From positions 124,001-188,000 of the forward strand of contig CANLDW010000001.1 of the NCBI GenBank assembly GCA_947489525.1: 64,000 nucleotides of DNA, read 5' to 3'. The DNA comes from an uncultured Psychrobacter sp. (GTDB lineage Bacteria > Pseudomonadota > Gammaproteobacteria > Pseudomonadales > Moraxellaceae). Shown here piece after piece: positions 46,374-56,565 of this stretch. The notes under the pieces were generated by a model. That model was not told the DNA's origin and did not search any database. It saw nothing but the letters and a program-made list of their open reading frames with translations. Numbering within the stretch: the first letter of the stretch is position 1; each line of letters opens with the position of its first letter. Made by a program: the position numbers and the translations under genes.

Positions 46374-48065
46374 TTACTTGCTCGTCGGTGAGACTTCAAT
46401 CACATCTACATCTTGTGCATAATCGTTATAAAAACCAATCATACGATCGCGTATTCGCGGATATCTACTCGACAGATCCGTAGTTTCACCTGGATCTTGC
46501 TTTAGATTAAACAGCTGCCACTGCTGCGCTTCGATTAGGTTTGAGTCCAAACCCGATGGACGACTGGTTATTGCCAGTAACTTGTAATCACCGTAGCGCA
46601 CTGTTTTACCACCATTCATCTCTAATACCACAGGCTCAGATGGTCCTTGCCACGTCGGATTAGGATTTTTAAGCGCTGGGATCAAAGTGGTGCCGTCTAT
46701 AGGTGCTTTGCCAGTAGGCGTTGCTTTAGTCACGCCCGTCATATCCAAAATAGTCGGGACAATATCAGTTACGTTAGTATATTTACCCGATATCTTATTT
46801 TTGGCAACGCCTGGACCACTTATAATCAAAGGCGAATGTACGCCGCCTTCGGTTGTAAATCCTTTAAAAAGCGAGAACGGCATGTTAGACGCCTGCGCCC
46901 AGCCCGTGCCTAAGGAGACGTAACTGTCATAATTACCCATGTTAGCTAGCGAGTTATCGTGTGCACCTGTAACCCAATCGCCCCACTCTGGTAAGTCCTT
47001 CCAGTACTTGCCATCAGAGCCGTTATCTGAGAAGAAAAACACATAAGTGTTATCCAGCTCACCTTTGGCCGCAAGATTTGACAATATCTTACCGATATGG
47101 CGATCCATATTATCGATCATGCCTGCATAAATCTGCATGCGCTTGATCTCTTTTTGTCGCTGGAGCTCAGTATAACTATCCCATGCAGGTACACCAATAA
47201 GTTCAGGCTGGCGGGCGGATTCAGGTATCAGATTTAAGCGTTTGGCACTTTCAAAGCGCTCTTTTGCAAGCGTGCGTGGTCCGGCATTATAGCGGCCGTC
47301 GTACTTGGCAATATCGGCATCTGGCGCTTGTAAAGGTGCATGTGGCGCAGTAAATTGGATGTAAGCAAAGAAGGGCTTATCAGCTGGACGCTTATTTAGA
47401 GTATCGATTAAATAATTAGCATAATTTTTGGAGGAGTAAAAATCATCAGGTATCTCAGTAAGCTTACCGTTACGGCGATATAAGTCCGCGCCATCGGGAC
47501 CTTCAGGATAGTTCTCGCGTTTGAAGTGATTGGCTTGACCTTTTAGCATGGTAAAGGTCTCATCAAATCCCCAGCGATACGGCGCCGCGTCAGCCTCTGT
47601 ACCCAAATGCCACTTACCTGACATCACCGTAAAATAGCCTGCTTGCTGCATGCGTTGAGCGATAGTTAAGGCTCTATCATTGAGGTGATCTAAATACAGT
47701 GGACTCTCTTGCTGCTCATCTGTGGCAATCTCAGATAGATTACCCAGACCCACTTTATGCGGATCGGACCCGGTCAAAAAGGCGGCTCTTGAAGGCGCTG
47801 AATACGGCGTGACCTGAAAATCACTAAAGCGTACGCCTTGTTCTGCCAGTCTATTGAGATTGGGCGTATCGATCTCGCCGCCATAAGGCGCTATGTCCGA
47901 GAAGCCTAAATCATCCGCCATAATCACTAGGACGTTAGGTGGTTTTTTTGTATCTGTTTTCGTAGTTGTCGCAATATCTGGTGCGGACGTTGTCGTACAG
48001 CCAGCCGCCGCGCCTGTCAGAATCATCCCTGACCCTATGATAAGCTTAGTGTTCAAAAGGGGCAT
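46374..48065 (-). CDS. Ser-type arylsulfatase 2, lipoprotein
   Basis: This 563-residue sulfatase is a clear paralogue of the one at 37368. Its signal ends in a lipobox (LTGAAAGC), so it is probably anchored as a lipoprotein, unlike sulfatase 1. Ser89 in PYSAPSRAAFLTG is the residue needing conversion to formylglycine. Metal-site and other motifs include LVIMADDLGFSDIAPYGG, MSGKWHLGTEA, TAPHAPLQAPDADIAKY and FFSDNGSDGKYW. GAGGATA precedes its start. The maturase gene follows it by 171 bases on the same strand, as expected for an AtsA/AtsB arrangement. Confidence 0.93.
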   Translation of the reverse strand: MPLLNTKLIIGSGMILTGAAAGCTTTSAPDIATTTKTDTKKPPNVLVIMADDLGFSDIAPYGGEIDTPNLNRLAEQGVRFSDFQVTPYSAPSRAAFLTGSDPHKVGLGNLSEIATDEQQESPLYLDHLNDRALTIAQRMQQAGYFTVMSGKWHLGTEADAAPYRWGFDETFTMLKGQANHFKRENYPEGPDGADLYRRNGKLTEIPDDFYSSKNYANYLIDTLNKRPADKPFFAYIQFTAPHAPLQAPDADIAKYDGRYNAGPRTLAKERFESAKRLNLIPESARQPELIGVPAWDSYTELQRQKEIKRMQIYAGMIDNMDRHIGKILSNLAAKGELDNTYVFFFSDNGSDGKYWKDLPEWGDWVTGAHDNSLANMGNYDSYVSLGTGWAQASNMPFSLFKGFTTEGGVHSPLIISGPGVAKNKISGKYTNVTDIVPTILDMTGVTKATPTGKAPIDGTTLIPALKNPNPTWQGPSEPVVLEMNGGKTVRYGDYKLLAITSRPSGLDSNLIEAQQWQLFNLKQDPGETTDLSSRYPRIRDRMIGFYNDYAQDVDVIEVSPTSK

Positions 48066-48141
48066 TATCGTATCCTCAATCTATTATTATTTTTAAATCC
48101 GTTAGTGGATATCATTTTACGTGCTATACATTAAACCATAA

Positions 48142-48170
48142 AAAAACAAGGCGCTAGTGGCCCTGTTTTT
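48142..48170 (-). terminator. terminator of the autotransporter gene
   Basis: On the minus strand AAAAACAGGGCC pairs with the segment ending in GCCTTGTTTTTT, with one G-U pair, followed by T residues. It lies about 20 bases past the adhesin's stop codon. Confidence 0.82.
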
Positions 48171-48189
48171 ATGTGGTTAACGATTAGAT

Positions 48190-51100
48190 TTAGTCAAAAT
48201 GGAAGCCTGCACCGACTGCGCCGCCAAAGTTACCTTCGGTATCTGCAGTGCCGTTGACTTTGATGACCCAGCGACCATCACTTGATAGCTGCGAGACACC
48301 AACTGCAACCGCAGCCTCGCCATTATAAGTACCGATACCGCCGCCGACCATAGACTTACCTATGATGTAAGCTTGTGGTAGTGAAGACATTGCCATAGCA
48401 GCTGAGATACCCGCGTTGGCTTCATCTTCCACTTCATCGATCTTATAGCCCAGATCGCTCATGTTATTGCTAAGACGACTATTAAGGGCGTTGAGCTGTC
48501 CGTAGTTGACGGCGTCTGTTGCTTCAACTGCATTAGCAACTCCTGTCACGCGCTGGTTCCCTGCATTGAAGCCTTGCGCTGTCATGCTTGGGCCACCTTG
48601 CATCGTGATGCCAGTACTATTAATAGTGGTGGTACCTGTCGTCACACTATCAACGTTGATGTTACCACTGAGATCAAAGGTAATCGTACTGCCCTCAGCG
48701 CTGGTGTTAATGTTATTACCACCTTCAAAGCTTAGTACGCTGCCATCGCCGATTGGCTTGTTGATAACCGCGCCATTATCCGCTCCAAAGTTGAGTCCCG
48801 CATCCAGCTTATCCTTATTGGCTGTAATATGCGTGGTATTGGCGCTGATATTGGTTGTGTTCGTTACAATATCAGTAGTGTTGGTCGCAATGTTCGTGGT
48901 ATTAGTCGCGATATTACTGCGATTGACCTCGATATTGTTGTTGATGACCGTCTCGCCTTGTTTGATAGAAGCGATTGCGCCGTCTATGCTGGCTTGACCT
49001 GTACCACCAATATTACTATTGGTGAAGCTGCCATCCTCAGCATTATATATTGTATTACCACCAATAATACTGCTGATACCGTTGGCTTGGTCATAGAGTT
49101 GACTGCCATTAATCGCATCTTGACTATCCGCTGATACGATACCGTTTTGTACGTTAGTAATCTTGTTGTCGGCAGCGTCAATACCAGCGCGCGTCATACT
49201 AGGACCACCGATGATACTAAAGCCATTGTCGCTCACTGAGCTTTGACCAGTAGTGACACTATCCACGCTTAGATCTGAGTTGAGATCAAAGCTCAAATCG
49301 TTGCCGCCTACTGCTCTAAACGGAGACCTAACTGCACGCGTCACACTGATATTGCCATCAGCATTACTCATATCGACGTTACCGTTACCAACTGACGTTG
49401 GTGTATCGCTTTGCGCGCTCAAGGTCCACTGAGGACTCACCGTAGATGTGGCTTCTTGTAGTTGACCTACGTTGACAGCATCAGTCAGCTCTACGCCGCG
49501 ATCGACGTTGCGAATCACATTGCCACCGTTATCAAGACCACGATTGCTCAATCTCACGGTACGATTGTTCTCACTATTAACGAAAGTGAAGCCATCATTA
49601 TCTATAAGACTATTACCAATCTGCATACGACCATCCATGCCCAAGTTTAGCTGGTTATTGAGCTGGACTTGGACACCCGTTGCCGAAGCCGTGGTGGTGA
49701 TATTGCTATCGCCTGTGACGTTAATCGTATCGCCTAGGGCGAACTGCTGATCGTTGTCACTATCGCCATCACCAATCTTGATACCTTTATCGATGTCAGT
49801 CGCGTTGGTATTGATATTCGTGGTATTGGTCGTGATATCGGTCGTATTTGTCTCAATATCAGTGGTGTTTTGGGTAATGTTCGTAGTGTTGGTTGTCACG
49901 CTATCATTGGTCGCTGATAGCTGAGCAAAGTTCACGCCATCATCAGGGACGGTACCGGGTGCGACATTGGTAATCTTGTTATTACCGTTGTTAAGACCAT
50001 TGGCTGAGATACTAACACCACCACCAAACTCAGCACTGTTTAGACCTCTTAAGTCTTTAGCCAGTTGTAGGTTGAGTGAGTTATCACTATCATCAGTGAC
50101 AACGCCGATGTTATTGCCTGTGGCTAGTCTATCCGTATCCGACTGTCCACCTTTGATCATGAGGGTCTCACCCATTTTTCTATTAATGGTACTGCCATTA
50201 TCCCCATCGAAGTTTAGGCCTTGATCCATAATAGTGCTAGTGGCTCTAAGCTGGCCTAGATTGACCGCGTCAGTGTCAGCCGTACCGTCATCGACGTTAG
50301 TGATACGATTACCACCGTTATTTAGACCGTTATTGCTAAGGGTCACGCTATCATTGTCGCCGCCACTCAAGGTAATACCATTATCATTCATCAGGGTATT
50401 GCCCGTTGTGACACTCGTCAAGATTAAGTCATCAGCGGTTGCAATTTTTATAGCGCCGTCATCTTCAGATAGGACGATGTTGTTGCCAGTGACAAAGTTG
50501 GCACTGTTATTATCTCTATCTAGCGTTTTGACATCTTGACCATCAATCTGCGTAACAATAGTTTGTAGCGCCGTATCTGCACTTGCCAAACTGGACTTAC
50601 TCTCATCACTCAAGTCAATACTGTAATCAGTAATATTAGTGGTAGAATCTTGAGCACCTGCCTCTACACGAACTGCCGAGGAGCCTGCGCTAGCGCTTGC
50701 ACCATTAGCATTGACCGTATAGATATCTTGTCCGGTATCACTATCAACGCTTCTATCAACGCTTGCTACGTTGGTTCCTTTGACCACTTGCGTTCTCGCG
50801 CGAGTCGCTGCCGTTTGAATATCACCAATGTTTGCCGCGTTAGTAGCAACATTACCGCCGCTGGCTAGATTGGTAATCTGAGTGCTGTTGGCATCAATAC
50901 CACTTGATGAGATATTTACGCCATCAAAGTCTGCACTATTTAGGCCAGTTAGATCTGGTGCTAGACCTAATAGCATGCCATCGCCTGTTGGTAGCGCAGT
51001 GGTTGTTAAGTTGCTATCAGTATTGAGTTTAATCTCTTCACCGAGGGCAAAGGTCTTTTGCAGATCATCGTTGACATTGATTTTAATACCTTTATTAATA

Positions 51101-54100
51101 TTGGTCGCGTTCATACCGATATTAGTAGTATTGGTTGAGATGTTCGTGGTGTTGGTTTCAATGTCAGTAGTGTTGTTACTGATGTTGGTCGTATTGGTTG
51201 TGACGTTCTCATTCGTCTCAAACAATTGACTACCATTAATAGCATCTAAGCTAGTAGCATCAATCGTACCGTCCAGAACGTTGGTAATCTTGTTACCACC
51301 GTTATCTAGACCTGAACTTGATAGCACTACTGATTGACCATTGCTACCATTGTTAGAGCTATTCGCGATGCTAATACCGTCATTGTTGACTACCGTATTA
51401 CCAATAGTGACACTGCCATCGTCCATCAAGTCAATGTTTTTGTTTAGCTCAACTTGGACGCCTGTAGCAGAAGCCGTGGTACTAATATTGCTATCGCCTG
51501 TGACGTTGATCGTATCGCCTAGAGCGAACTGCTGATCGTTGTCACTATCGCCATCACCAATATTAATGCCTTTCGCAATATCTGTGGCATTATTACTGAT
51601 GTTAGTAGTGTTAGTACTGATATTGGTTGTATTGGTCTCAATGTTTGTCGTATTGGTAGTGATGTTCGTGGTGTTATCAGTCACGTCATCATTGACCTCT
51701 GATAGTTGCGCAAAGTTCACCCCGTCATCAGGGACGGTACCGGGTGCGACATTGGTAATCTTGTTATTACCGTTGTTAAGACCATTGGCTGAGATACTAA
51801 CACCGCCACCAAACTCAGCACTGTTTAGACCCCTTAAATCTTTAGCCAGTTGTAGATTAAGTGAGTTGTCACTGTCGTTGGCAATGACGCCGATGTTATC
51901 GCCAGTAGCGAGTCTATCCGTATCGTCTTCTCCGCCTCTGACTGTCAGCTTTTGCCCGAGTCTACGATTGACAGTGACACTAGTATTGTCCCCTGTAAAG
52001 TCGAGACCTTGATTCACCGTGTCGTTCACACTGTTATTGACTTCTAGGAGCTGCTCTTGCGTTGCTGCCTGTCCGCCGGTGTAAGTCTGAGTGGCGTCAA
52101 AACTAGTATTAGTCAGACCTGAGATTGTCCCCGCAGTGCCATCGATTTGGACAGGGTTGTCCATACCAATGTTGACGACGTTTGCTAATCCCAGCTCGAT
52201 ACCATTGCCGCTAGAGAGTGCTGTAGTAGTGAGATTATTGTCCGTGTTGAGTTTGATCTCTTCACCGAGGGCAAAGGTCTTTTGCAGGTCATCGTTGACA
52301 TTAAACTTAATACCTTTATTAATATTGGTCGCGTTCGTACCGATATTAGTGGTATTGGTTGAGATGTCCGTGGTATTGGTTTCAATATCAGTGGTGTTAT
52401 TACTGATGTTGGTCGTATTGGTCGTGACGTTCTCATTGGTCTCGAACAATTGACTACCATTAATAGCATCTAAGCTATTAACATCAATCGTACCGTCCAG
52501 AACGTTGGTAACCTTGTTACCACCGTTATCTAGACCTGAACTTGATAGCACTACTGATTGACCATTGCTACCATTGTTAGAGCTGCTCGCTATGCTAATA
52601 CCATCATTGTTGACTACCGTATTACCCGTAGTGACGCTACCGTCTTCAGTCAGATCGATATCTTGCGCAAGCTTTATACTCAGCGAGTTATCATTATCGT
52701 CAGCGACAACGCCGATGTTATTGTCAGTAAGACTAGTAGCACCGCCTTTTACTGTCAGCTTTTGACCAAGCTGACGATTGACGGTAACGCTGGTATTGTC
52801 GCCTGTGAAGTCGAGACCTTGACCGAGCGTCGTACTATTAGTTTCGATCGCAGAGTTGGTCGCTGCCAGTTGACTGCCATTTATCGCATCGGTACTGGTC
52901 GCACTAACTTCGCCGCCTGCGACGTTTTTTATTTGACGCTCAAACCCTTCTGAGCCAACCGATAGCTGTGCGCCTATTTTGACGTTTTGATCGTCATCTA
53001 GCACATTCCCTGCAACGCTATAAACCTCTCCGTTGATGGTCATAGTGGTCTCAGAGGTCGCCTCACTGTCTGTGAGAGAGCCTGCACCAAGCGCTACTGA
53101 GCCATCTTTTGAGGCGGATGCTGCGACACCAAAAGCAGATGCAGCTGTTCCTTCTGTGGTGGATTGAATACCTACAGCTGTAGATAAAGCACCTGTAGAG
53201 CGTGACTTGGCACCGATAGCGATTGAGGCTGCGCCTACAGAGGCTGTATTATCTGCAAATCTATCGTTTGGATCGAGCAGATCGCGCTTAGCGTAGTATC
53301 TAAATACCGTATTGACGCTACCGCTGTTTAGATCGGTACCAGGCGTGCTACCATCAATATTGGCTCTAGAAGCCGCGTCTAAATCATCGCCACCAATGGC
53401 AATCGATGAATCGCCTGCTGATACTACATTAGCACCGATCGCAATGGATTGCTGACCACTGGCAATAGTGTCTTGACCACTTGAGCTACTACCGATAGCA
53501 ATGGTTTGCCCGCCTTGCGCTTTGGCGTTTCTGCCTAGCGCGAGCGCATTAGTACCAGTTGCGCCGTCGTTGAACTCATTGTCACCGCCAGTTGAATTGG
53601 CACTGTAGTATCGAGTGGTATTCGCACTGACCGTTTGGAACAACTGACTGCCGTTGATGGCATCAGTACTGGTACTGGAGATATCGCCGTCAGCGACCCC
53701 TGTGATCACGTTGTTGCCATTATTTAGACCTGTACTCGTCAGACTGACATTGTTGGCAGAATTATTCGATGTAATCTGCACGCCAGAGTTATCTAGTACA
53801 GCGGCGCCTGTTGTCACACTCGTCACATCGATATCGTCTGCAAGGTCATAGTTGATTGTATTATCAAGGGTGTTCGTCACAGCCAAATTGCCGTCAGTAT
53901 TGGTGAAGTTGACAGTTTCGCTAAGTTTTACATTATCCTTTGCACCGCCATTGGCGCTGATGTCGAAGCCTGAACCGATAGCCGTATTGATATTGTCATT
54001 GAGCGAGGTGAGCTGCTCTTGGGTCGCTGCTACGCCGCCGGTATAAGTCTGGGTAGCATCGAAGCTTGTGTTGGTCAGACCTGAGATTGTCCCAGCAGTG

Positions 54101-56565
54101 CCGTTGATCTGGACAGGATTGTCCGATCCAATATTGACCACATCAGCTAAAGCTAGCCTAATGCCATCAGCCGTTGAAAGCGCGGTGGTTGTCAAATTGT
54201 TATCAGTATTGAGTTTAATCTCCTCACCGAGGGCAAAGGTCTTTTGCAAGGAGCCATTTACATTAACCTTAATGCCTTTAGCAATATTAGTCATGTTGGT
54301 GGTAATACCAGTCGTATTCGTTTGAATATTGGTCGCGTTCGTACCGATATTAGTGGTATTGGTTGAGATGTCCGTAGTGTTGGTAGCAATATCGGTGCTG
54401 TTGTCACTGATGTTGGTCGTATTGGTTGTGACGTTTTCATTCGTCTCAAACAACTGACTGCCATTGATAGCATCGGTACTAGTGCTACTAAGCGTACCGT
54501 CACTTAGATTGGTGATTCTATCACCGCCAACATCCAGACCGTTTGTGGTACTCGTTAAGATGGTTTGATTGCTCATGTCTCCTAAGGTGACTTGATTAAA
54601 TTCAACCTCATCTTCGGTCTTGACGTTATACGTCTGTCCACCAGAGCTGTTCAGGCTACTGGTCACGGTAATATTACGACCTTCGGTAACGACAGTTTCT
54701 TGCGCGGCAACACTGTTGACTTGTGACAGCTGCTCTTGGGTTGCAGCTACGCCGCCTGTGTAAGTCTGGGTAGAGTCAAAGCTAGTATTGGTTAAACCTG
54801 AGACCGTACCTGTACTACCGTTGATTTGGACAGGATTGTCCGTACCGATATTGACTACGTTCGCTAATCCCAGCTCGATACCATTGCCGCTAGAGAGTGC
54901 TGTCGTGGTGAGATTATTATCAGTATTGAGTTTAATCTCTTCACCGAGGGCAAAGGTCTTTTGTAGACTATCATTAACGTTAATATTAATGCCTTTGGCA
55001 ATATCTGTGGCATAGTTACTGATGTTGGTGGTATTGGTTTGAATGTTCGTGCTGTTGTTACTAATATTGGTGGTATTGGTTGTAACATTCGTATTAGTCG
55101 CATCGAGCTGGCTAAAGTTCACCGCATCGTTAGGATTGCTACCCTCTTGTAAATTAGTGATTTTTTGACTATCCATATCAAGCCCAGACTGGGAGATTCT
55201 AACACCGCCAAAAGTGGCACTATTTAGACCCGATAAGTTTCTAGCGAGCTTGATACTGAGCGTATCGCTACCATCGGCTACAACGCCGATGTTATTGGCA
55301 TTAGTCAATCTTGTGGTATCAGTCTCGCCGCCTGTAACATTCAACGTCTCGTTAAGCTGACGGTTAACAGTATTACCACTATCGCCATCGAAATTCAGAC
55401 CTCTAGCAACAATATTTGATACCCCTTTGAGCTGTGCGACGTTTACAGCATCGCTGTTATTCGTACCAGCTGCAACATTGACTATCTGACGATTACCATC
55501 TGCAGCGCCTGTACCTACTGAGACTGCCCCTAGGGTAGTACTGTTAGTCGCAGTGATCGCTGCTTGATCGCTGTTAGATGCATTTGATTGCGCGTAACCT
55601 GCCGCACCACCTGCAACGTTAGCTACAGAATTAGCACCGAGTGCAGTACCCGATGCAACTGCTGCGCGCGCACCACTACCAAAGGCTACGCTTTCGGTCG
55701 CCGTTGCTTGTGCACTACCGCCGAACGCGATACTATCTGTCGCTGTCGCTCTAGTTTGCTCTGCTGCAAAGTAGCCTACGCCCGTCTGACCTGCAAACTC
55801 GCTGGCACTATTGATGTCCGTTGAGCCAATAGCAATGGCTCGGTAGTCGGTTGCCACTGCTGAGTGACCGATGGCAAGCGAGCCTTTACCCGTTGCTGCT
55901 GATACGTTACCAATAGCTTGTGCTGAGTCAGCAAGCGCGGCTGACTGACGTCCGATCGCCAGTGATGTATTCGCCTTTGAGACCGCAGCAACCCCGATGG
56001 CAACTGAGGATAAGCCTGAGGCTTTGGCTTGCGTACCAATGCCAGTGGCGACGTTGCCTGCTTGTGCGCCGCTACCAATAGCCGTGCTACCTGAGGCCCC
56101 TGTCGTGCCAGCAGTCGTATCCCAAATGATATTGTTATTATCAAAACCCGATGCGCTACTACTGTTATACGGATTGCCTCTATCTACGATATCGAAGTTC
56201 TCGACTGTGCTTGTATTACAGCCAATAGCGATTGCATTATCCCCTACCGCTTGGGCGGGACTGTCCTCGCCTGATCCGCTCTCACATCGTGAGATCGCCG
56301 TACCGCTACCTGTGCCGCCGCTGATGTTTACAGCTGCGCTAACCTTTGGTGACATCGTTAAGCCAGCTGCTACTAGCGCTGCACATAATGTACTTAGCCG
56401 CAGCAGTCGTCCGCCTTTAATCAATGAGGCGTCCGCTGCTGTTGACGCGCGTGCGTTTGAGGTAACAGCTCCGCTAGAGGATTTACCACGACTCTTTGCA
56501 TATTCAGCAACCGCAGTAAAACAATGTAGCGCTTCATTCCAGATAACTTTATAGTTGCGATTCAT
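48190..56565 (-). CDS. giant trimeric autotransporter adhesin (YadA/type Vc family)
   Basis: This 2791-residue surface protein starts with an extended signal peptide region (MNRNYKVIWNEALHCFTAVAE) and a hydrophobic core, with cleavage near residue 77 (PKVSAA). YadA-type head repeats (SVAIGVAAV, SLAIGRQSA, SLAIGHSAV) follow to about residue 350. A second head-like block lies near residues 1000-1180 (NALALGRNAKAQGGQTIAIG). Long stalks of heptads such as TNTTNISTNTTNIG are joined by neck motifs DAINGSQLF and DAVNVAQL. The last 80 residues form the 4-strand trimeric anchor, ending GAVGAGFHFD. AAAGGAGT precedes the start. It would mediate adhesion or aggregation; the ligand is unknown. Confidence 0.95.
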   Translation of the reverse strand: MNRNYKVIWNEALHCFTAVAEYAKSRGKSSSGAVTSNARASTAADASLIKGGRLLRLSTLCAALVAAGLTMSPKVSAAVNISGGTGSGTAISRCESGSGEDSPAQAVGDNAIAIGCNTSTVENFDIVDRGNPYNSSSASGFDNNNIIWDTTAGTTGASGSTAIGSGAQAGNVATGIGTQAKASGLSSVAIGVAAVSKANTSLAIGRQSAALADSAQAIGNVSAATGKGSLAIGHSAVATDYRAIAIGSTDINSASEFAGQTGVGYFAAEQTRATATDSIAFGGSAQATATESVAFGSGARAAVASGTALGANSVANVAGGAAGYAQSNASNSDQAAITATNSTTLGAVSVGTGAADGNRQIVNVAAGTNNSDAVNVAQLKGVSNIVARGLNFDGDSGNTVNRQLNETLNVTGGETDTTRLTNANNIGVVADGSDTLSIKLARNLSGLNSATFGGVRISQSGLDMDSQKITNLQEGSNPNDAVNFSQLDATNTNVTTNTTNISNNSTNIQTNTTNISNYATDIAKGININVNDSLQKTFALGEEIKLNTDNNLTTTALSSGNGIELGLANVVNIGTDNPVQINGSTGTVSGLTNTSFDSTQTYTGGVAATQEQLSQVNSVAAQETVVTEGRNITVTSSLNSSGGQTYNVKTEDEVEFNQVTLGDMSNQTILTSTTNGLDVGGDRITNLSDGTLSSTSTDAINGSQLFETNENVTTNTTNISDNSTDIATNTTDISTNTTNIGTNATNIQTNTTGITTNMTNIAKGIKVNVNGSLQKTFALGEEIKLNTDNNLTTTALSTADGIRLALADVVNIGSDNPVQINGTAGTISGLTNTSFDATQTYTGGVAATQEQLTSLNDNINTAIGSGFDISANGGAKDNVKLSETVNFTNTDGNLAVTNTLDNTINYDLADDIDVTSVTTGAAVLDNSGVQITSNNSANNVSLTSTGLNNGNNVITGVADGDISSTSTDAINGSQLFQTVSANTTRYYSANSTGGDNEFNDGATGTNALALGRNAKAQGGQTIAIGSSSSGQDTIASGQQSIAIGANVVSAGDSSIAIGGDDLDAASRANIDGSTPGTDLNSGSVNTVFRYYAKRDLLDPNDRFADNTASVGAASIAIGAKSRSTGALSTAVGIQSTTEGTAASAFGVAASASKDGSVALGAGSLTDSEATSETTMTINGEVYSVAGNVLDDDQNVKIGAQLSVGSEGFERQIKNVAGGEVSATSTDAINGSQLAATNSAIETNSTTLGQGLDFTGDNTSVTVNRQLGQKLTVKGGATSLTDNNIGVVADDNDNSLSIKLAQDIDLTEDGSVTTGNTVVNNDGISIASSSNNGSNGQSVVLSSSGLDNGGNKVTNVLDGTIDVNSLDAINGSQLFETNENVTTNTTNISNNTTDIETNTTDISTNTTNIGTNATNINKGIKFNVNDDLQKTFALGEEIKLNTDNNLTTTALSSGNGIELGLANVVNIGMDNPVQIDGTAGTISGLTNTSFDATQTYTGGQAATQEQLLEVNNSVNDTVNQGLDFTGDNTSVTVNRRLGQKLTVRGGEDDTDRLATGDNIGVIANDSDNSLNLQLAKDLRGLNSAEFGGGVSISANGLNNGNNKITNVAPGTVPDDGVNFAQLSEVNDDVTDNTTNITTNTTNIETNTTNISTNTTNISNNATDIAKGINIGDGDSDNDQQFALGDTINVTGDSNISTTASATGVQVELNKNIDLMDDGSVTIGNTVVNNDGISIANSSNNGSNGQSVVLSSSGLDNGGNKITNVLDGTIDATSLDAINGSQLFETNENVTTNTTNISNNTTDIETNTTNISTNTTNIGMNATNINKGIKINVNDDLQKTFALGEEIKLNTDSNLTTTALPTGDGMLLGLAPDLTGLNSADFDGVNISSSGIDANSTQITNLASGGNVATNAANIGDIQTAATRARTQVVKGTNVASVDRSVDSDTGQDIYTVNANGASASAGSSAVRVEAGAQDSTTNITDYSIDLSDESKSSLASADTALQTIVTQIDGQDVKTLDRDNNSANFVTGNNIVLSEDDGAIKIATADDLILTSVTTGNTLMNDNGITLSGGDNDSVTLSNNGLNNGGNRITNVDDGTADTDAVNLGQLRATSTIMDQGLNFDGDNGSTINRKMGETLMIKGGQSDTDRLATGNNIGVVTDDSDNSLNLQLAKDLRGLNSAEFGGGVSISANGLNNGNNKITNVAPGTVPDDGVNFAQLSATNDSVTTNTTNITQNTTDIETNTTDITTNTTNINTNATDIDKGIKIGDGDSDNDQQFALGDTINVTGDSNITTTASATGVQVQLNNQLNLGMDGRMQIGNSLIDNDGFTFVNSENNRTVRLSNRGLDNGGNVIRNVDRGVELTDAVNVGQLQEATSTVSPQWTLSAQSDTPTSVGNGNVDMSNADGNISVTRAVRSPFRAVGGNDLSFDLNSDLSVDSVTTGQSSVSDNGFSIIGGPSMTRAGIDAADNKITNVQNGIVSADSQDAINGSQLYDQANGISSIIGGNTIYNAEDGSFTNSNIGGTGQASIDGAIASIKQGETVINNNIEVNRSNIATNTTNIATNTTDIVTNTTNISANTTHITANKDKLDAGLNFGADNGAVINKPIGDGSVLSFEGGNNINTSAEGSTITFDLSGNINVDSVTTGTTTINSTGITMQGGPSMTAQGFNAGNQRVTGVANAVEATDAVNYGQLNALNSRLSNNMSDLGYKIDEVEDEANAGISAAMAMSSLPQAYIIGKSMVGGGIGTYNGEAAVAVGVSQLSSDGRWVIKVNGTADTEGNFGGAVGAGFHFD
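49925..50069 (-). repeat. internal adhesin repeat A, copy 1
   Basis: This block of about 145 bases is nearly identical to 51710-51854, offset 1785 bases (595 codons, in frame). It encodes the neck segment with TNVAPGTVPDDGVNF and part of the flanking stalk. Confidence 0.8.
51214..51409 (-). repeat. internal adhesin repeat B, copy 1
   Basis: This block of about 190 bases is nearly identical to 52438-52633, offset 1224 bases (408 codons, in frame). It encodes SSNNGSNGQSVVLSSSGLDN and the following neck. Confidence 0.75.
51710..51854 (-). repeat. internal adhesin repeat A, copy 2
   Basis: Partner of the block at 49925-50069, differing at only a few bases. Confidence 0.8.
52438..52633 (-). repeat. 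internal adhesin repeat B, copy 2
   Basis: Partner of the block at 51214-51409, differing at scattered bases. Confidence 0.75.

Noticed and set aside
37368..48065. Composite transposon or genomic island bounded by duplicated sulfatases
   Set aside because: The paralogues are diverged, and no transposase, integrase, tRNA or terminal repeat was found at the edges.
49925..52633. Regular repeats suggesting CRISPR
   Set aside because: Repeats are long, in frame and encode stalk and neck motifs of one adhesin; there are no short repeats with unique spacers.
48506..56554. Several long open frames on the + strand inside the adhesin gene
   Set aside because: They lie antisense to a clear coding frame, are rich in Val/Leu from reading its repeats backwards, and have no ribosome sites.
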